From assembly GCA_913776825.1 (NCBI GenBank), contig CAJYPV010000019.1, positions 62,001 to 126,000 on the forward strand: DNA of 64,000 nucleotides. Reading direction: 5' to 3'. Below the pieces are notes generated by a model. That model ran no database searches and was not told where the DNA came from. It saw nothing but the letters and a program-made list of their open reading frames with translations. The position numbers and the translations under genes were made by a program. Every line of letters starts with the position of its first letter. Position 1 is the stretch's first letter. This DNA comes from Burkholderiaceae bacterium (GTDB lineage: Bacteria; Pseudomonadota; Gammaproteobacteria; Burkholderiales; Burkholderiaceae_C). Below, in pieces: positions 1 to 8,704 of the stretch.

Positions 1-23
1 AGCGATGACAACCGGAGTGCAGC

Positions 24-2723
24 ATGTGGTCGAACATCAGCGGAGCGGACGCAGGGACCTGGGCGCTGGAGGCGGAGTGGCAGGACATGCCGGACTTCAG
101 CACCCTGACGGCGGCCGCCGCCGACGATGGCCCGGGTGGTCCGGGGATGCCCTTGTCACTCGGCACCTGGTCCGACGCGAGCGCAGCGAGCGGGCAGCGG
201 TCGCCGGCCGTCGACCGGCCACGCGCCGTGCCGCTGTCGACGCCGACGCGTTGTCAGTCCGCATCGCCGCGCCCGATCTCCGCCTCGCTCACCGATCCGC
301 CGGTGCCGGTGAACCCGCCATCGCCCGAGTCGCGCGTCACGACACCGGGGCCTCGCTCGCCCGTTCACCCATCGGGGCGTCCCGCCGCAGTCGAGCGGTC
401 GCTGTTGGCGACTCAGGCGGTCCATCACGTCGAGCCGCCGAAGCGGCCCCTGGCGCCGGGATTTCCGTTGCGGGACCCTGACGACCCAGCGCGCGCGCAT
501 CCGCAATTCGCGAATCAGGACGGCGGCGTGTCGTCCTGGGTGCAGGAGCACCGGGCGGTGCTTCGACCGCCCACGGTGGCTTTCCTGCGTCGGGTGGCGG
601 GCCTGTCCGCCGACGAGATGGCGGGCCTGGTGCCCATGCTGCAGACCGATGTGATGGCAGAGCTGAGTCGGCTGATCCGCGGTCGGGCCGTCCTGCCGCG
701 CTACGACGTCCGGCCGCTGCAATCGCATGAACTGCCGCCGCACGAGCAGGGCATGGTCGGTCTTCGCAGCCTCTTCGCGCTGGCGCAGCCGGAGCCGAGC
801 CTGCGCTACACCTTGCGCAACGGCCGCATCCTGGGCTTGTATCTGACCACCTCGCGTGAGCTCGGACCGGGCCAGGGCGCCGCGCTGAGCGCCGATCCCT
901 GCGGTGCCGGCAGCGTGCTGGAGCTCCTGAAGCGCGGCGGCTGGCTGGTCGGGCTCTGCGGGGCAGGGACCTGGAACGGCACCGGCAGCGCTGATGGCGG
1001 TCGCGGTGGCAGCGCCGTGCTCGCGGCGAGCAGCCGCGTGGTCCCTGCCCAGACGGCGGCGCGGTCCGGTGCGCTGCCGCGACTGGATGAGGCCCGCTTG
1101 AACGCGGTGCTGGCGCCGTTCGATGTCCGGATGACGGATGCCCAGGGCCGGGATTGCGAGGTGATCGTGATGGCCCTGCTGGGTCTGGACGGCCTGTACG
1201 ACCTCAGCCAACCGACCCTCGAGATCCGCGTGAACTATGGCGATGCGGGACTGCGCGTCTTTGAATCGATGGCCGAGCGCGAGCGGACCGGCGAGATCGG
1301 CGCCATCGGCTATGGACTGGCCGATGGGTCGATGGCAACGTCCTCCACAGCGCCGCCCGGATGGACACCCTGCCGTCGCCCCATACCGCCTCTGATGGCG
1401 GTGAAGTCGGCGCCGCCGAAGCGAGGGCCGTCTGCGGAGGCAGGCTCGTCCGGCCTGGGGCTTGTCTCAACCTCGACCGAGGCCGACGCCGACGCGTCGT
1501 CTGTGCCGGTCCGCAAGCCGAGCCGTCGGCCCAAGCACACGATGAGCTCGATGCCGCCGCTGGCTGAATCGAATGATCCGTCCATCCCCGTCAAGCGGGC
1601 GCGCCGGCACCGGCGCAGCTACGTGGCGAATGACGGACTGGCGAACGTGCTCCCGGCGACGCTCCCGCCTCGCGTCGCCACGGACCCTCGCAAACTCGGC
1701 ATGAGCATGGACCTGGCGGACTGGCAGCCGCTGTCGCTTGACGCCATCGACAGATTGAATCCGGGCGAGCTGACGGCGCCATCGCTCGATGACTTGCTCG
1801 CCCTCATGGCGAGGTATCCGTTGCCCGGCGTAGCGGTGCGTATCTCGAAGCTGTTGGCATGGGCGCCGGAGCTCTGGATACGCGGCTGGCGACTGCGCAT
1901 CGAGGACGTTCACGCGTTGGACAACTGCGCCAGGTTCAGCAGTGTCGTCCTCGACCATCTCTGCAAGTTGGCCTCGCTCAGCCTGTCGCCGACCGTGTTG
2001 TCGCTGATGTATCAACGGCCTCGACGAGACGAGGAGCGGGACTCGATGTACCTGCAGCGTCTGCAGTTCTGCGGCCGGCTGCCTGCAGAGGATTTCAAGG
2101 AGCTGTTGACCTACAGCCGAAGTTTCGCGATGCCGGCCTACGTCGACAACCTGCCGGTGATCGATGCCCCGCTTCCATCCGGGGCGTCAATCCCTGCCGT
2201 TGATTCCGGAGTGACCGCGGTGACCGGAGCGACCGCGGAAACCGGGATGGACGCGGCGTCTCACGCCTGCTCCCGGGGCCCGACGCGCGCGGCGCACGGC
2301 GACAGCGCGGGTGAATCGCCGGGCCGCCTGGCCACGTCCGACGAGTTGATTCAGCTGGACGACGCCACCTTGCCTTTCCGGAGCCTGCTCCGGGCGATGA
2401 AGCTGTGCCTGGCGGCGAAACGGGCCGGTGTGAGGGTCGCGCCGCCGCAGCTCTGCACCCAGATCGACATCTGCGTCGAGGACGCAGCGCGGGTGGTGTG
2501 GGTGTTCACCGAGCGGCCCATGGTCGCCGAGTTTCTCGACAGGTATCCGCGCGAGCGGCGTGAATCTCTGGCGGCCTATGCCCAGCGCGTGAAAGGGCTG
2601 GCGGTGGGAGATCGCCGGGCCTTCGACGGATTGACCGCGTTGTTCGCTCAGATCCCCGGCTGCCGGCCGCGCGGGCGAGCGGCCGCGGCAGGCCCGAAAC
2701 CCATTGAGACCTCGCCGCACTGA
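24..2723 (+). CDS. Large orphan paralog 1: SET-like block plus helical modules
   Basis: 899 residues; function not recognised. The start at 24 is preceded by a GGAG 7 nt upstream and gives an MWSNISG N-terminus shared with the next gene. Residues 1-140 are Pro/Ser/Arg-rich and look disordered. A conserved block starts at about 146 (GFPLRDPDDP), followed by PRYDVRPL at about 225, a PHEQG motif, NGRILGLYL at about 266 and EIRVNYGD ending at about 405. The last two elements sit in the order and spacing of a SET methyltransferase fold, but the usual NHSC motif is absent. After a charged linker come two helical modules, one at about 562-690 (QRPRRDEERDSMYLQRLQFC) and one at about 795-880. There is no signal peptide and no membrane segment. 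The architecture suggests a secreted effector or a large regulatory protein; this is inference. The window begins just before it, so the array may extend further upstream. Confidence 0.85.
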   Translation: MWSNISGADAGTWALEAEWQDMPDFSTLTAAAADDGPGGPGMPLSLGTWSDASAASGQRSPAVDRPRAVPLSTPTRCQSASPRPISASLTDPPVPVNPPSPESRVTTPGPRSPVHPSGRPAAVERSLLATQAVHHVEPPKRPLAPGFPLRDPDDPARAHPQFANQDGGVSSWVQEHRAVLRPPTVAFLRRVAGLSADEMAGLVPMLQTDVMAELSRLIRGRAVLPRYDVRPLQSHELPPHEQGMVGLRSLFALAQPEPSLRYTLRNGRILGLYLTTSRELGPGQGAALSADPCGAGSVLELLKRGGWLVGLCGAGTWNGTGSADGGRGGSAVLAASSRVVPAQTAARSGALPRLDEARLNAVLAPFDVRMTDAQGRDCEVIVMALLGLDGLYDLSQPTLEIRVNYGDAGLRVFESMAERERTGEIGAIGYGLADGSMATSSTAPPGWTPCRRPIPPLMAVKSAPPKRGPSAEAGSSGLGLVSTSTEADADASSVPVRKPSRRPKHTMSSMPPLAESNDPSIPVKRARRHRRSYVANDGLANVLPATLPPRVATDPRKLGMSMDLADWQPLSLDAIDRLNPGELTAPSLDDLLALMARYPLPGVAVRISKLLAWAPELWIRGWRLRIEDVHALDNCARFSSVVLDHLCKLASLSLSPTVLSLMYQRPRRDEERDSMYLQRLQFCGRLPAEDFKELLTYSRSFAMPAYVDNLPVIDAPLPSGASIPAVDSGVTAVTGATAETGMDAASHACSRGPTRAAHGDSAGESPGRLATSDELIQLDDATLPFRSLLRAMKLCLAAKRAGVRVAPPQLCTQIDICVEDAARVVWVFTERPMVAEFLDRYPRERRESLAAYAQRVKGLAVGDRRAFDGLTALFAQIPGCRPRGRAAAAGPKPIETSPH

Positions 2724-2774
2724 TGCCGTCGCCGTCGGGCGCGGTCGCGCCGAGTGACATGATCGGAGGTCGGC

Positions 2775-5471
2775 ATGTGGTCGAACATCAGTGGATTGGG
2801 CGCAGGGACCTGGATGGCCCAGCTGCCTCTGACGGAGAGGCCCCGGCAGCCCGCTCATGGCGGGGCGGTTCTTGCCTCGGTCGACGACACCGCCGAGCGG
2901 CCACCGTCGCCGCTGGATCTTTCCCTGCGCCGGTCCGCACCGGTCACGGGATCGCGCGCCGGATCGGTCGAGCCACCTCGGCTGCCCTCACCCGCCCAGC
3001 CCGCACAGCCCGACGAGCTGATCGTGCTCGGTTCGAGCGACGAGGCCGAGTCGCCGGGCCCTGCCGAGCGCGGTGGACGCGCAGCGCGTGAGCGATCCAC
3101 CACCCCATCCGCCGCGCTGATGGGAGCGGGGACATCGCCTCCGCTGCGTGTCTCGGCGCGACAAGGCTTTCCTCTTCGCCACCCGAACGATTCGAGTCAG
3201 GTGCATCCGCGATTCGCCACGGCCTTCGGCGAGCTGGCCTGCGGCGTGCAGGTGCGGCAAGCGCTCCTGCCTCCCGAAGTGGCCATCGCTCTGGGGCGAA
3301 GGATGGGGCTGAGCAAGGCGGAGGTGGCCCGCATGTCGAGCCTGCTGCAGGCGGATGTGCTGAGCGAAATGCAAGCGCTGGTCAGCGGCTCGGGCACGCG
3401 GCCCCGCTACACGGTCAGACGGCTTCGTGCGGACGAACTGCAGCCGCATGAGCAAGGGCTGGTCGGTCATCCCAGCCTGTTCGCGCTGCCGGAGGCTGAT
3501 CCGCTTCGGCAACACACCGCCCGCAACGGTCGCGTGCTGGGTTTGTGTTTGAGCACCTCGAAGCCCCAGGCGCTCTTCCGCCAGAACCCGACCGGCAGGT
3601 TCGAGCGGGTCCTCGATGCTGAAGAGCCGTCCGTGCTGTGCGGCCTGCCGGTGCCGGGAGGAAGGATCCACGACGAGCGCCGATCGGTGGTGTTGCCCCA
3701 CACCGCGCTGCTGCCGGGCCAGCCGTTGCGGGTGGACGATCAGCGGATCAACACCCAGCTCGTGCCCTTCCAGATGGAGCTGGTGGACGCGACGCGCTGT
3801 GTCTGCCTGCACACGGTGCACGCGCTGGTCGGCCTGGATGAGCTGTATGGCCCTCAGCATCCGACGCGGGAGGTGCGGATCGCCTTCGGCGACACCCATC
3901 TGCGCGAGATCGAACGGGTGAACTCGGCGCAGGGGCTTGATCCGGTGAACCCCGGGAGCCAGCTCGTGGGGCCGGGCGTGTGGCTGGAACCCGTCGCGAT
4001 GCCCATCAGCGCGGCGCCGACCCCGACGGCGACACCGCCCTCGGAAGCGCCGCGCCTTCAGACGTCGAGGGCGGTCGCGCGGCATCCCACACCGGACCGT
4101 GCGACCGGCCATCCACCCATCGGTGCGAGCGCGGCGGCACTGCCAGCGACTGTCACGGAGGCGGTCTCGGTGCAGGCGTCTCCAGACCACGCAAAGCGGC
4201 GCTCCGGCATGCCGCGCGCGTTCTTTCCGGCGGCGATGTCGGATTGGTTGCCGGTGGATCTGCAGGCGGCGGAGCTCCAGGGCTGGCCGGCCCGTCCCCG
4301 CGCGCCGGTAGAGGTCTTGCACGAGCTGGTCAGGCCGTGGATCCGTGAGCAGCCGATATTCCCCTACTCCGCGTTGATGCCCGTCCTGGCGGAGCTGTGG
4401 GCGCGAGGATGGAGCCTGGACAGGGCGGGCCTGCACCATTACATGCGCTCCAGTGAGCTGTCCGAGGACTGCGTCCCGATGCTTTTGAGCCTGACGGCCC
4501 TGCGCCTGCCGCAGGTGTTGCTGTGGCTGATCCATCAACGCCCGCGACGCCTCGGTGAGACCAACTCCATGTACATGCAGCGGCTTCAGTTTTGTGCCCA
4601 GTTGACCCCGCTCCAATTTCGTCGCCTTCAGCGAGCGGGCGGCAGCGTTCGGCTGCCGCTCTATATGCGCCGGGTGCCCCTGCGGGTACCACGGCATGAG
4701 CCGCTCCGCGATCGAGCTGCGCGGCTGGGTCGCGACCCGGATGGCGCCGGTCCTTCGGGTGCGGTGCGGACGACGGCGGGGTCATCCACCGATCGGCAAG
4801 GTGAATCCGATCGCGTACCGTGGCGGATGGCCACGCAGGCCGAGATCGAGCGACTGGATGCGCATCGCTGGATGCCCCGGGGCTTCCTGAGGGCCTTGTT
4901 GTTCAGCGTGAATGCGCATTGCGCCGGGCTGGACGTCGTGCCACCGAAGGTTCGCGAACTGGCGGGTGGCGAGCCGGACGACCTCGTCCGGATGACCTGG
5001 ATGATGCATCACTCGCCGCCACTGGTGGAGTTCCTGGTGAACCATCCGCGCCGGAGCACCGAATCCTCGTTGCACTACGCCCAGCGCCTGCTCGTCGAAG
5101 CGGCGGGCGATGATCAGCTCCTGGAACTGCTGCATCTGCTGTTCCCCAGCTCGCTCTGCCTCAGGTCCCGCCAAAAGCGCCAGACAGCGCCGGCGGCGGA
5201 TGCCGCGCCGCCCGAGCATCGGACCACGACGACGACGACGACGACGTCGGTCGCGGCCCCGGACGCCACCGCGCCGGGCGCGCCGTCACGGGACCGTTCG
5301 CCCCTTCGCGCGGCGGCGTCATCCCCGCAGGCGATGGTGGCCTCGGACACCCCCGCCACCGCGCCGCCGGTGTGGCGACCGTGGGCGCGAAGCCAAGCCG
5401 ACGAGCCTCCCGCTGTGGTGCGCGTCGATCTGTCGGGCGACGGGTCTCGAAGTCCGATCGGCCGACCGTGA
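2775..5471 (+). CDS. Large orphan paralog 2: SET-like block plus helical modules
   Basis: 898 residues, 51 nt after paralog 1 and clearly homologous to it along its length. It starts MWSNISGLG with a GGAGG about 6 nt before the ATG. The conserved elements recur in order: GFPLRHPND at about 131, PRYTVRRL at about 210, PHEQGLVGHPSLFALPE, NGRVLGLCL at about 250 and EVRIAFGD at about 370. The region between them is the candidate SET-like domain, and here Cys replaces the Tyr of NGRILGLYL and FGD replaces YGD. Helical modules lie at about 495-615 (HQRPRRLGETNSMYMQRLQF) and about 695-790. The C-terminal 85 residues are low complexity with an eight-Thr run encoded by ACG repeats. Function is unknown. 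Same strand and close spacing suggest co-transcription with paralogs 1, 3 and 4. Confidence 0.85.
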   Translation: MWSNISGLGAGTWMAQLPLTERPRQPAHGGAVLASVDDTAERPPSPLDLSLRRSAPVTGSRAGSVEPPRLPSPAQPAQPDELIVLGSSDEAESPGPAERGGRAARERSTTPSAALMGAGTSPPLRVSARQGFPLRHPNDSSQVHPRFATAFGELACGVQVRQALLPPEVAIALGRRMGLSKAEVARMSSLLQADVLSEMQALVSGSGTRPRYTVRRLRADELQPHEQGLVGHPSLFALPEADPLRQHTARNGRVLGLCLSTSKPQALFRQNPTGRFERVLDAEEPSVLCGLPVPGGRIHDERRSVVLPHTALLPGQPLRVDDQRINTQLVPFQMELVDATRCVCLHTVHALVGLDELYGPQHPTREVRIAFGDTHLREIERVNSAQGLDPVNPGSQLVGPGVWLEPVAMPISAAPTPTATPPSEAPRLQTSRAVARHPTPDRATGHPPIGASAAALPATVTEAVSVQASPDHAKRRSGMPRAFFPAAMSDWLPVDLQAAELQGWPARPRAPVEVLHELVRPWIREQPIFPYSALMPVLAELWARGWSLDRAGLHHYMRSSELSEDCVPMLLSLTALRLPQVLLWLIHQRPRRLGETNSMYMQRLQFCAQLTPLQFRRLQRAGGSVRLPLYMRRVPLRVPRHEPLRDRAARLGRDPDGAGPSGAVRTTAGSSTDRQGESDRVPWRMATQAEIERLDAHRWMPRGFLRALLFSVNAHCAGLDVVPPKVRELAGGEPDDLVRMTWMMHHSPPLVEFLVNHPRRSTESSLHYAQRLLVEAAGDDQLLELLHLLFPSSLCLRSRQKRQTAPAADAAPPEHRTTTTTTTTSVAAPDATAPGAPSRDRSPLRAAASSPQAMVASDTPATAPPVWRPWARSQADEPPAVVRVDLSGDGSRSPIGRP
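5226..5246 (+). repeat. ACG trinucleotide repeat (7 copies) inside paralog 2
   Basis: Seven perfect ACG units, preceded by one ACC, encode eight threonines near residue 817. Being a trinucleotide repeat, slippage would change linker length without breaking the frame. Confidence 0.9.
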
Positions 5472-5671
5472 TCGTGTGATGTTGGCAGCCGTCGGGGCTG
5501 TCCAGGCGTCATGGAACAGCGCAGGCGGGTACGGCGTGACGCCGGCTGATCGAGCGAGCGGACGATGGTGGCGAATGAAGCCTGCCGAAGGCCGAAACCC
5601 GGTCACTTGACGCGGCACTGACTTCCACGCGGTGCGCGGTGGATCGCGGGCCGGACCAATTGGAGAGCAGC

Positions 5672-8600
5672 ATGTGGTCGTCCATCAGCGAAGCCGGCGC
5701 GCGACAGCGTCCTCACGAACCCGAGGTTTCCCTGCGGCCGCAGCCGCCGTTCGCGCACCACTACCCCGATGCCGTCCTGCGACGCGATTTCCCCGACGAC
5801 TGGTGGGCACTGCTCGATCGCTCGACCGAGTTCGTCCCGGCACCGGGGACATCGGCGGCCACGCGATGGGGCGGGCCCAACCGCAGCGAGGGCGGCTCGG
5901 TGTCGTGCACGGGCGCGAGCGACCGTCCCACGGAGTGGTGGCCCTTCGACCTGTTGGTGGGCCCGATGCTGGGGATGCATCACTGGGGCGACCTGCCTCA
6001 GGTTCCCGCGTCTCGCGCGTTCCCGTTTCGCGATCCGGCCGATCCCCGGTGGGTGGATCCCGGTTTCGCCAATGCGTCCGGCGCGGTGTCGACGCAGGTG
6101 TGGACCCGCGCCGCGCGGCTGAAGGCGCCGACCGTGGCGTTCCTGGCCCGGGCCGCCGGGATCGACGACGTGACGATGGCCAGGCTGGTGCCGTTGCTGG
6201 AAGCCGATGCGCTGTCCGAAATGCATCGGCTGGTCTCCGGACACGCCGTGCCGCCGCGTTATGAGGTGAGGCCGCTGCGCTCGGAGGATCTGCCGCCGCA
6301 TGAGCAACTGCTGACGGGGCTGCCCGGACTGTTCGCCCCGGCGGAAGACCGCCCCGAGCGTCGTCCGACCTTGGGCAATGGGCGCATCCTCGGCCTGTAC
6401 ATGTCGACGATCGAGCCGGCGGTTGATCGCCCGTTCGCCGGGAACACCCAGGATCCGCACGGCGCATGCTGCGCGCTCGCGCTGATCCGGCGCGGGGGCA
6501 GCCTGATCGGGCTGAGCGGCTCGGATGCGCCCTGGGACGCCTGGCCCCGCGCACTGAACGAGGGTCAGTACCCGATCGTCACGGCCAACACCGCGCTGCT
6601 GCCGGGCTTTCCACTGCGCGCCGACGCGCAGCGGAACAATGCGTTGTTCGTCCCCTTCGATGTGCAACTGACCGATGCGACCGGCCGACTGCGCACGGCC
6701 ATGGTGATCGCGCTGGTGGCCCTCGATCGGACGTACGCCCCGGACCATCCGACGGGGGAGCTGCGGGTCGACTATGGCGAGGAGGTGCTGAACGCCTTCT
6801 CTCGCAACTCCCGGGTCACCTCGCTGCCGCTGCCCCCCTCGGGCGACCCGTCTCCACCGGTCTCGCTGTCGGGAACAGCGCCGGTGCCGGTCGTGCCCGC
6901 AGCGCCGACCTCTCCGGCATCTCCCGCATCGCCGGCATCTCCCGGGGCGCGGCCATCGCCGCCGCGCACGGAGATGACGATCGAATCCATTTCCAGCACC
7001 AGCACCAGCTCCCCCGGCGCGTCTCCCGCAGGGGCCTGCACCTCCGCGCCGGTGTGGTGGCCCGGGCCTGCGGCTCTCCCCGAGATGGAGACGGAGGCTG
7101 CACCCGACACGGGACCTGCACGCGAGGTCTCGACGAGCCGCGCGCAGCACGCCGCGACCTCTCGCGAGATCGAGATCGAGACCGAGACCGAGACAGAGAC
7201 CTCCGCAGGCGTCGACGATGTCGCCATGCTGGACGCTGCCAGCGACGAGGCCCAGCCGATCTCCATCGGCACGCGTCGCGGCCGCCCGCTCTACATGAAC
7301 CTCGAAGACTGGGACCCGGTGTCGTGGCCCGATCCTGAACGCCATGTCTGGCCGCCGCTGGTGCCGGCGCCAGCCGACGCGGTGCCACGCCTGCTGACGA
7401 GCCTGGGCATGACGGGCCGCCTGCTGGCCCGGCCTCATCACATGACCTTGGCGGGCGCACTCTTGAGTCGCGGCTGGCACATGCGCCCGGACGACCTGCG
7501 CGTGCTGTGCAACGAGGGCCGGGTGAACGCGCTGGCGCTCAAAACGCTGTGGGGGCTGACGTCATTCGATCTGGACCCCCGGCTGCGATGGCTGATCAGT
7601 CAGCGACCGAAGCGGGACTTCGAGAGCAATGGACAGTATCTGCAGCGACTCCAGTTCTGCGGGCAACTCGATCGGGCCCAGTTCGTTGCCTTGATGAACT
7701 TCTGTGGCGATAACCGCGTCCAGGGCTACCTGACGCAGGCACCGGTGCGACTGGAGAGATCGACGGACGCGGCGCGATCGACGACCAGCGACCACCCCGT
7801 GGGTCAAGCGTCGCCGTCGGACGGCGACAACGCCGCGTCGGCGTCGACTTCCCGCGCCGGTCCATCAAGCGCGGTGGAAGAGGCCTCCCGCGCGACAGCC
7901 GACCGTCCCGACCCGTCGACGCTGCGTTACGCCAGCATGGACATCGTGGCGGAACTGGACGCCGGCATCGAGAGCCCGAGCGGCGTCACGCACGCCTTGG
8001 CGCTGTGGCTGGCCGCCCGTCGCGCCGGGTGGCGAGTGTCTCCACCCCAGCTCTTTCTGCAGACCGGCACATCCGGGGACGATGCCATGCGCGCCTGCTG
8101 GCTGTTGACGCAAAGTCCGGAACTGGCCGACTTCGTGGAGGCGCGTCCCCGGGGCGTGTCGGAAACCGCGAGCGGGTACGTGCGGCGCCTGCGCGCTGAC
8201 GCGTCGCCACATGCTGAGCTGGCCGTTTTGGTGAACCTGCTGCTTCCGCATGACACCCACCTCGGTCCGGCGGCGCTGCCTCACTCGGCGGTGGTGCCGC
8301 GGCCGCCGCAGGCGCGTGCCTCGTGGCGAGCCGCGGTGCGCGAGGCGGGTGTTCCCAACCGCGTCCTGGTCAGGGCCATGAGCCGTGAGTCGGCCACGTC
8401 GCCACTGGGGCCGGCCCGTCTGCTCGCGGCGGCGCTGCTGCGCCGGTTGCCGGACTGGCCGCTGACGACCCGACGGCTGCAGGAGGCCTGCAACCTCACC
8501 ATGGAGCAAGCGCAGACGATGGTGGACATGAGGCACCATCCCGAGGTGGTCAGCCTGATCCTGACGAATCAGCAGCGGGACGACGAAACCGATCTCGCCT

Positions 8601-8704
8601 ACGCGATGCGTCTGCACCGCCTGGGCATGAGTCGCGAATCCGCCTGTCGCTTCATGTTTTGCAACCATCGGGCGTTCGACCTGGCCGTGGCGGGGCAACC
8701 GTGA
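5672..8704 (+). CDS. Large orphan paralog 3: SET-like block plus three helical modules
   Basis: 1010 residues from the ATG at 5672, chosen because it gives MWSSISE, matching the starts of paralogs 1 and 2, with GGAGAG 5 nt upstream; a longer reading from 5639 lacks these features. It carries FPFRDPADP at about 117, PRYEVRPL at about 196, NGRILGLYM at about 235 and the SET-like terminal element GELRVDYGEEVL near 365-372. The linker from 375 to 535 is rich in Pro/Ser and Glu/Thr, including an EIEIETETET tract. Helical modules follow at about 541-665 (SQRPKRDFESNGQYLQRLQF), 750-835 and 895-1005; the third module is absent from paralogs 1 and 2. The stop codon overlaps the start of paralog 4 (TGATG), indicating translational coupling. 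Function unknown. Confidence 0.85.
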   Translation: MWSSISEAGARQRPHEPEVSLRPQPPFAHHYPDAVLRRDFPDDWWALLDRSTEFVPAPGTSAATRWGGPNRSEGGSVSCTGASDRPTEWWPFDLLVGPMLGMHHWGDLPQVPASRAFPFRDPADPRWVDPGFANASGAVSTQVWTRAARLKAPTVAFLARAAGIDDVTMARLVPLLEADALSEMHRLVSGHAVPPRYEVRPLRSEDLPPHEQLLTGLPGLFAPAEDRPERRPTLGNGRILGLYMSTIEPAVDRPFAGNTQDPHGACCALALIRRGGSLIGLSGSDAPWDAWPRALNEGQYPIVTANTALLPGFPLRADAQRNNALFVPFDVQLTDATGRLRTAMVIALVALDRTYAPDHPTGELRVDYGEEVLNAFSRNSRVTSLPLPPSGDPSPPVSLSGTAPVPVVPAAPTSPASPASPASPGARPSPPRTEMTIESISSTSTSSPGASPAGACTSAPVWWPGPAALPEMETEAAPDTGPAREVSTSRAQHAATSREIEIETETETETSAGVDDVAMLDAASDEAQPISIGTRRGRPLYMNLEDWDPVSWPDPERHVWPPLVPAPADAVPRLLTSLGMTGRLLARPHHMTLAGALLSRGWHMRPDDLRVLCNEGRVNALALKTLWGLTSFDLDPRLRWLISQRPKRDFESNGQYLQRLQFCGQLDRAQFVALMNFCGDNRVQGYLTQAPVRLERSTDAARSTTSDHPVGQASPSDGDNAASASTSRAGPSSAVEEASRATADRPDPSTLRYASMDIVAELDAGIESPSGVTHALALWLAARRAGWRVSPPQLFLQTGTSGDDAMRACWLLTQSPELADFVEARPRGVSETASGYVRRLRADASPHAELAVLVNLLLPHDTHLGPAALPHSAVVPRPPQARASWRAAVREAGVPNRVLVRAMSRESATSPLGPARLLAAALLRRLPDWPLTTRRLQEACNLTMEQAQTMVDMRHHPEVVSLILTNQQRDDETDLAYAMRLHRLGMSRESACRFMFCNHRAFDLAVAGQP
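7166..7201 (+). repeat. GAGATC/GAGACC hexanucleotide repeat inside paralog 3
   Basis: Six imperfect GAGAYM hexamers (one ends in ACA) encode alternating Glu with Ile or Thr, residues about 499-510. They lie in the acidic linker between the SET-like block and the first helical module and are in frame. Confidence 0.85.

Noticed and set aside
5603..7480. A 625-residue open frame on the - strand
   Set aside because: Shadow of paralog 3; Arg/His-rich with no ribosome-binding site.
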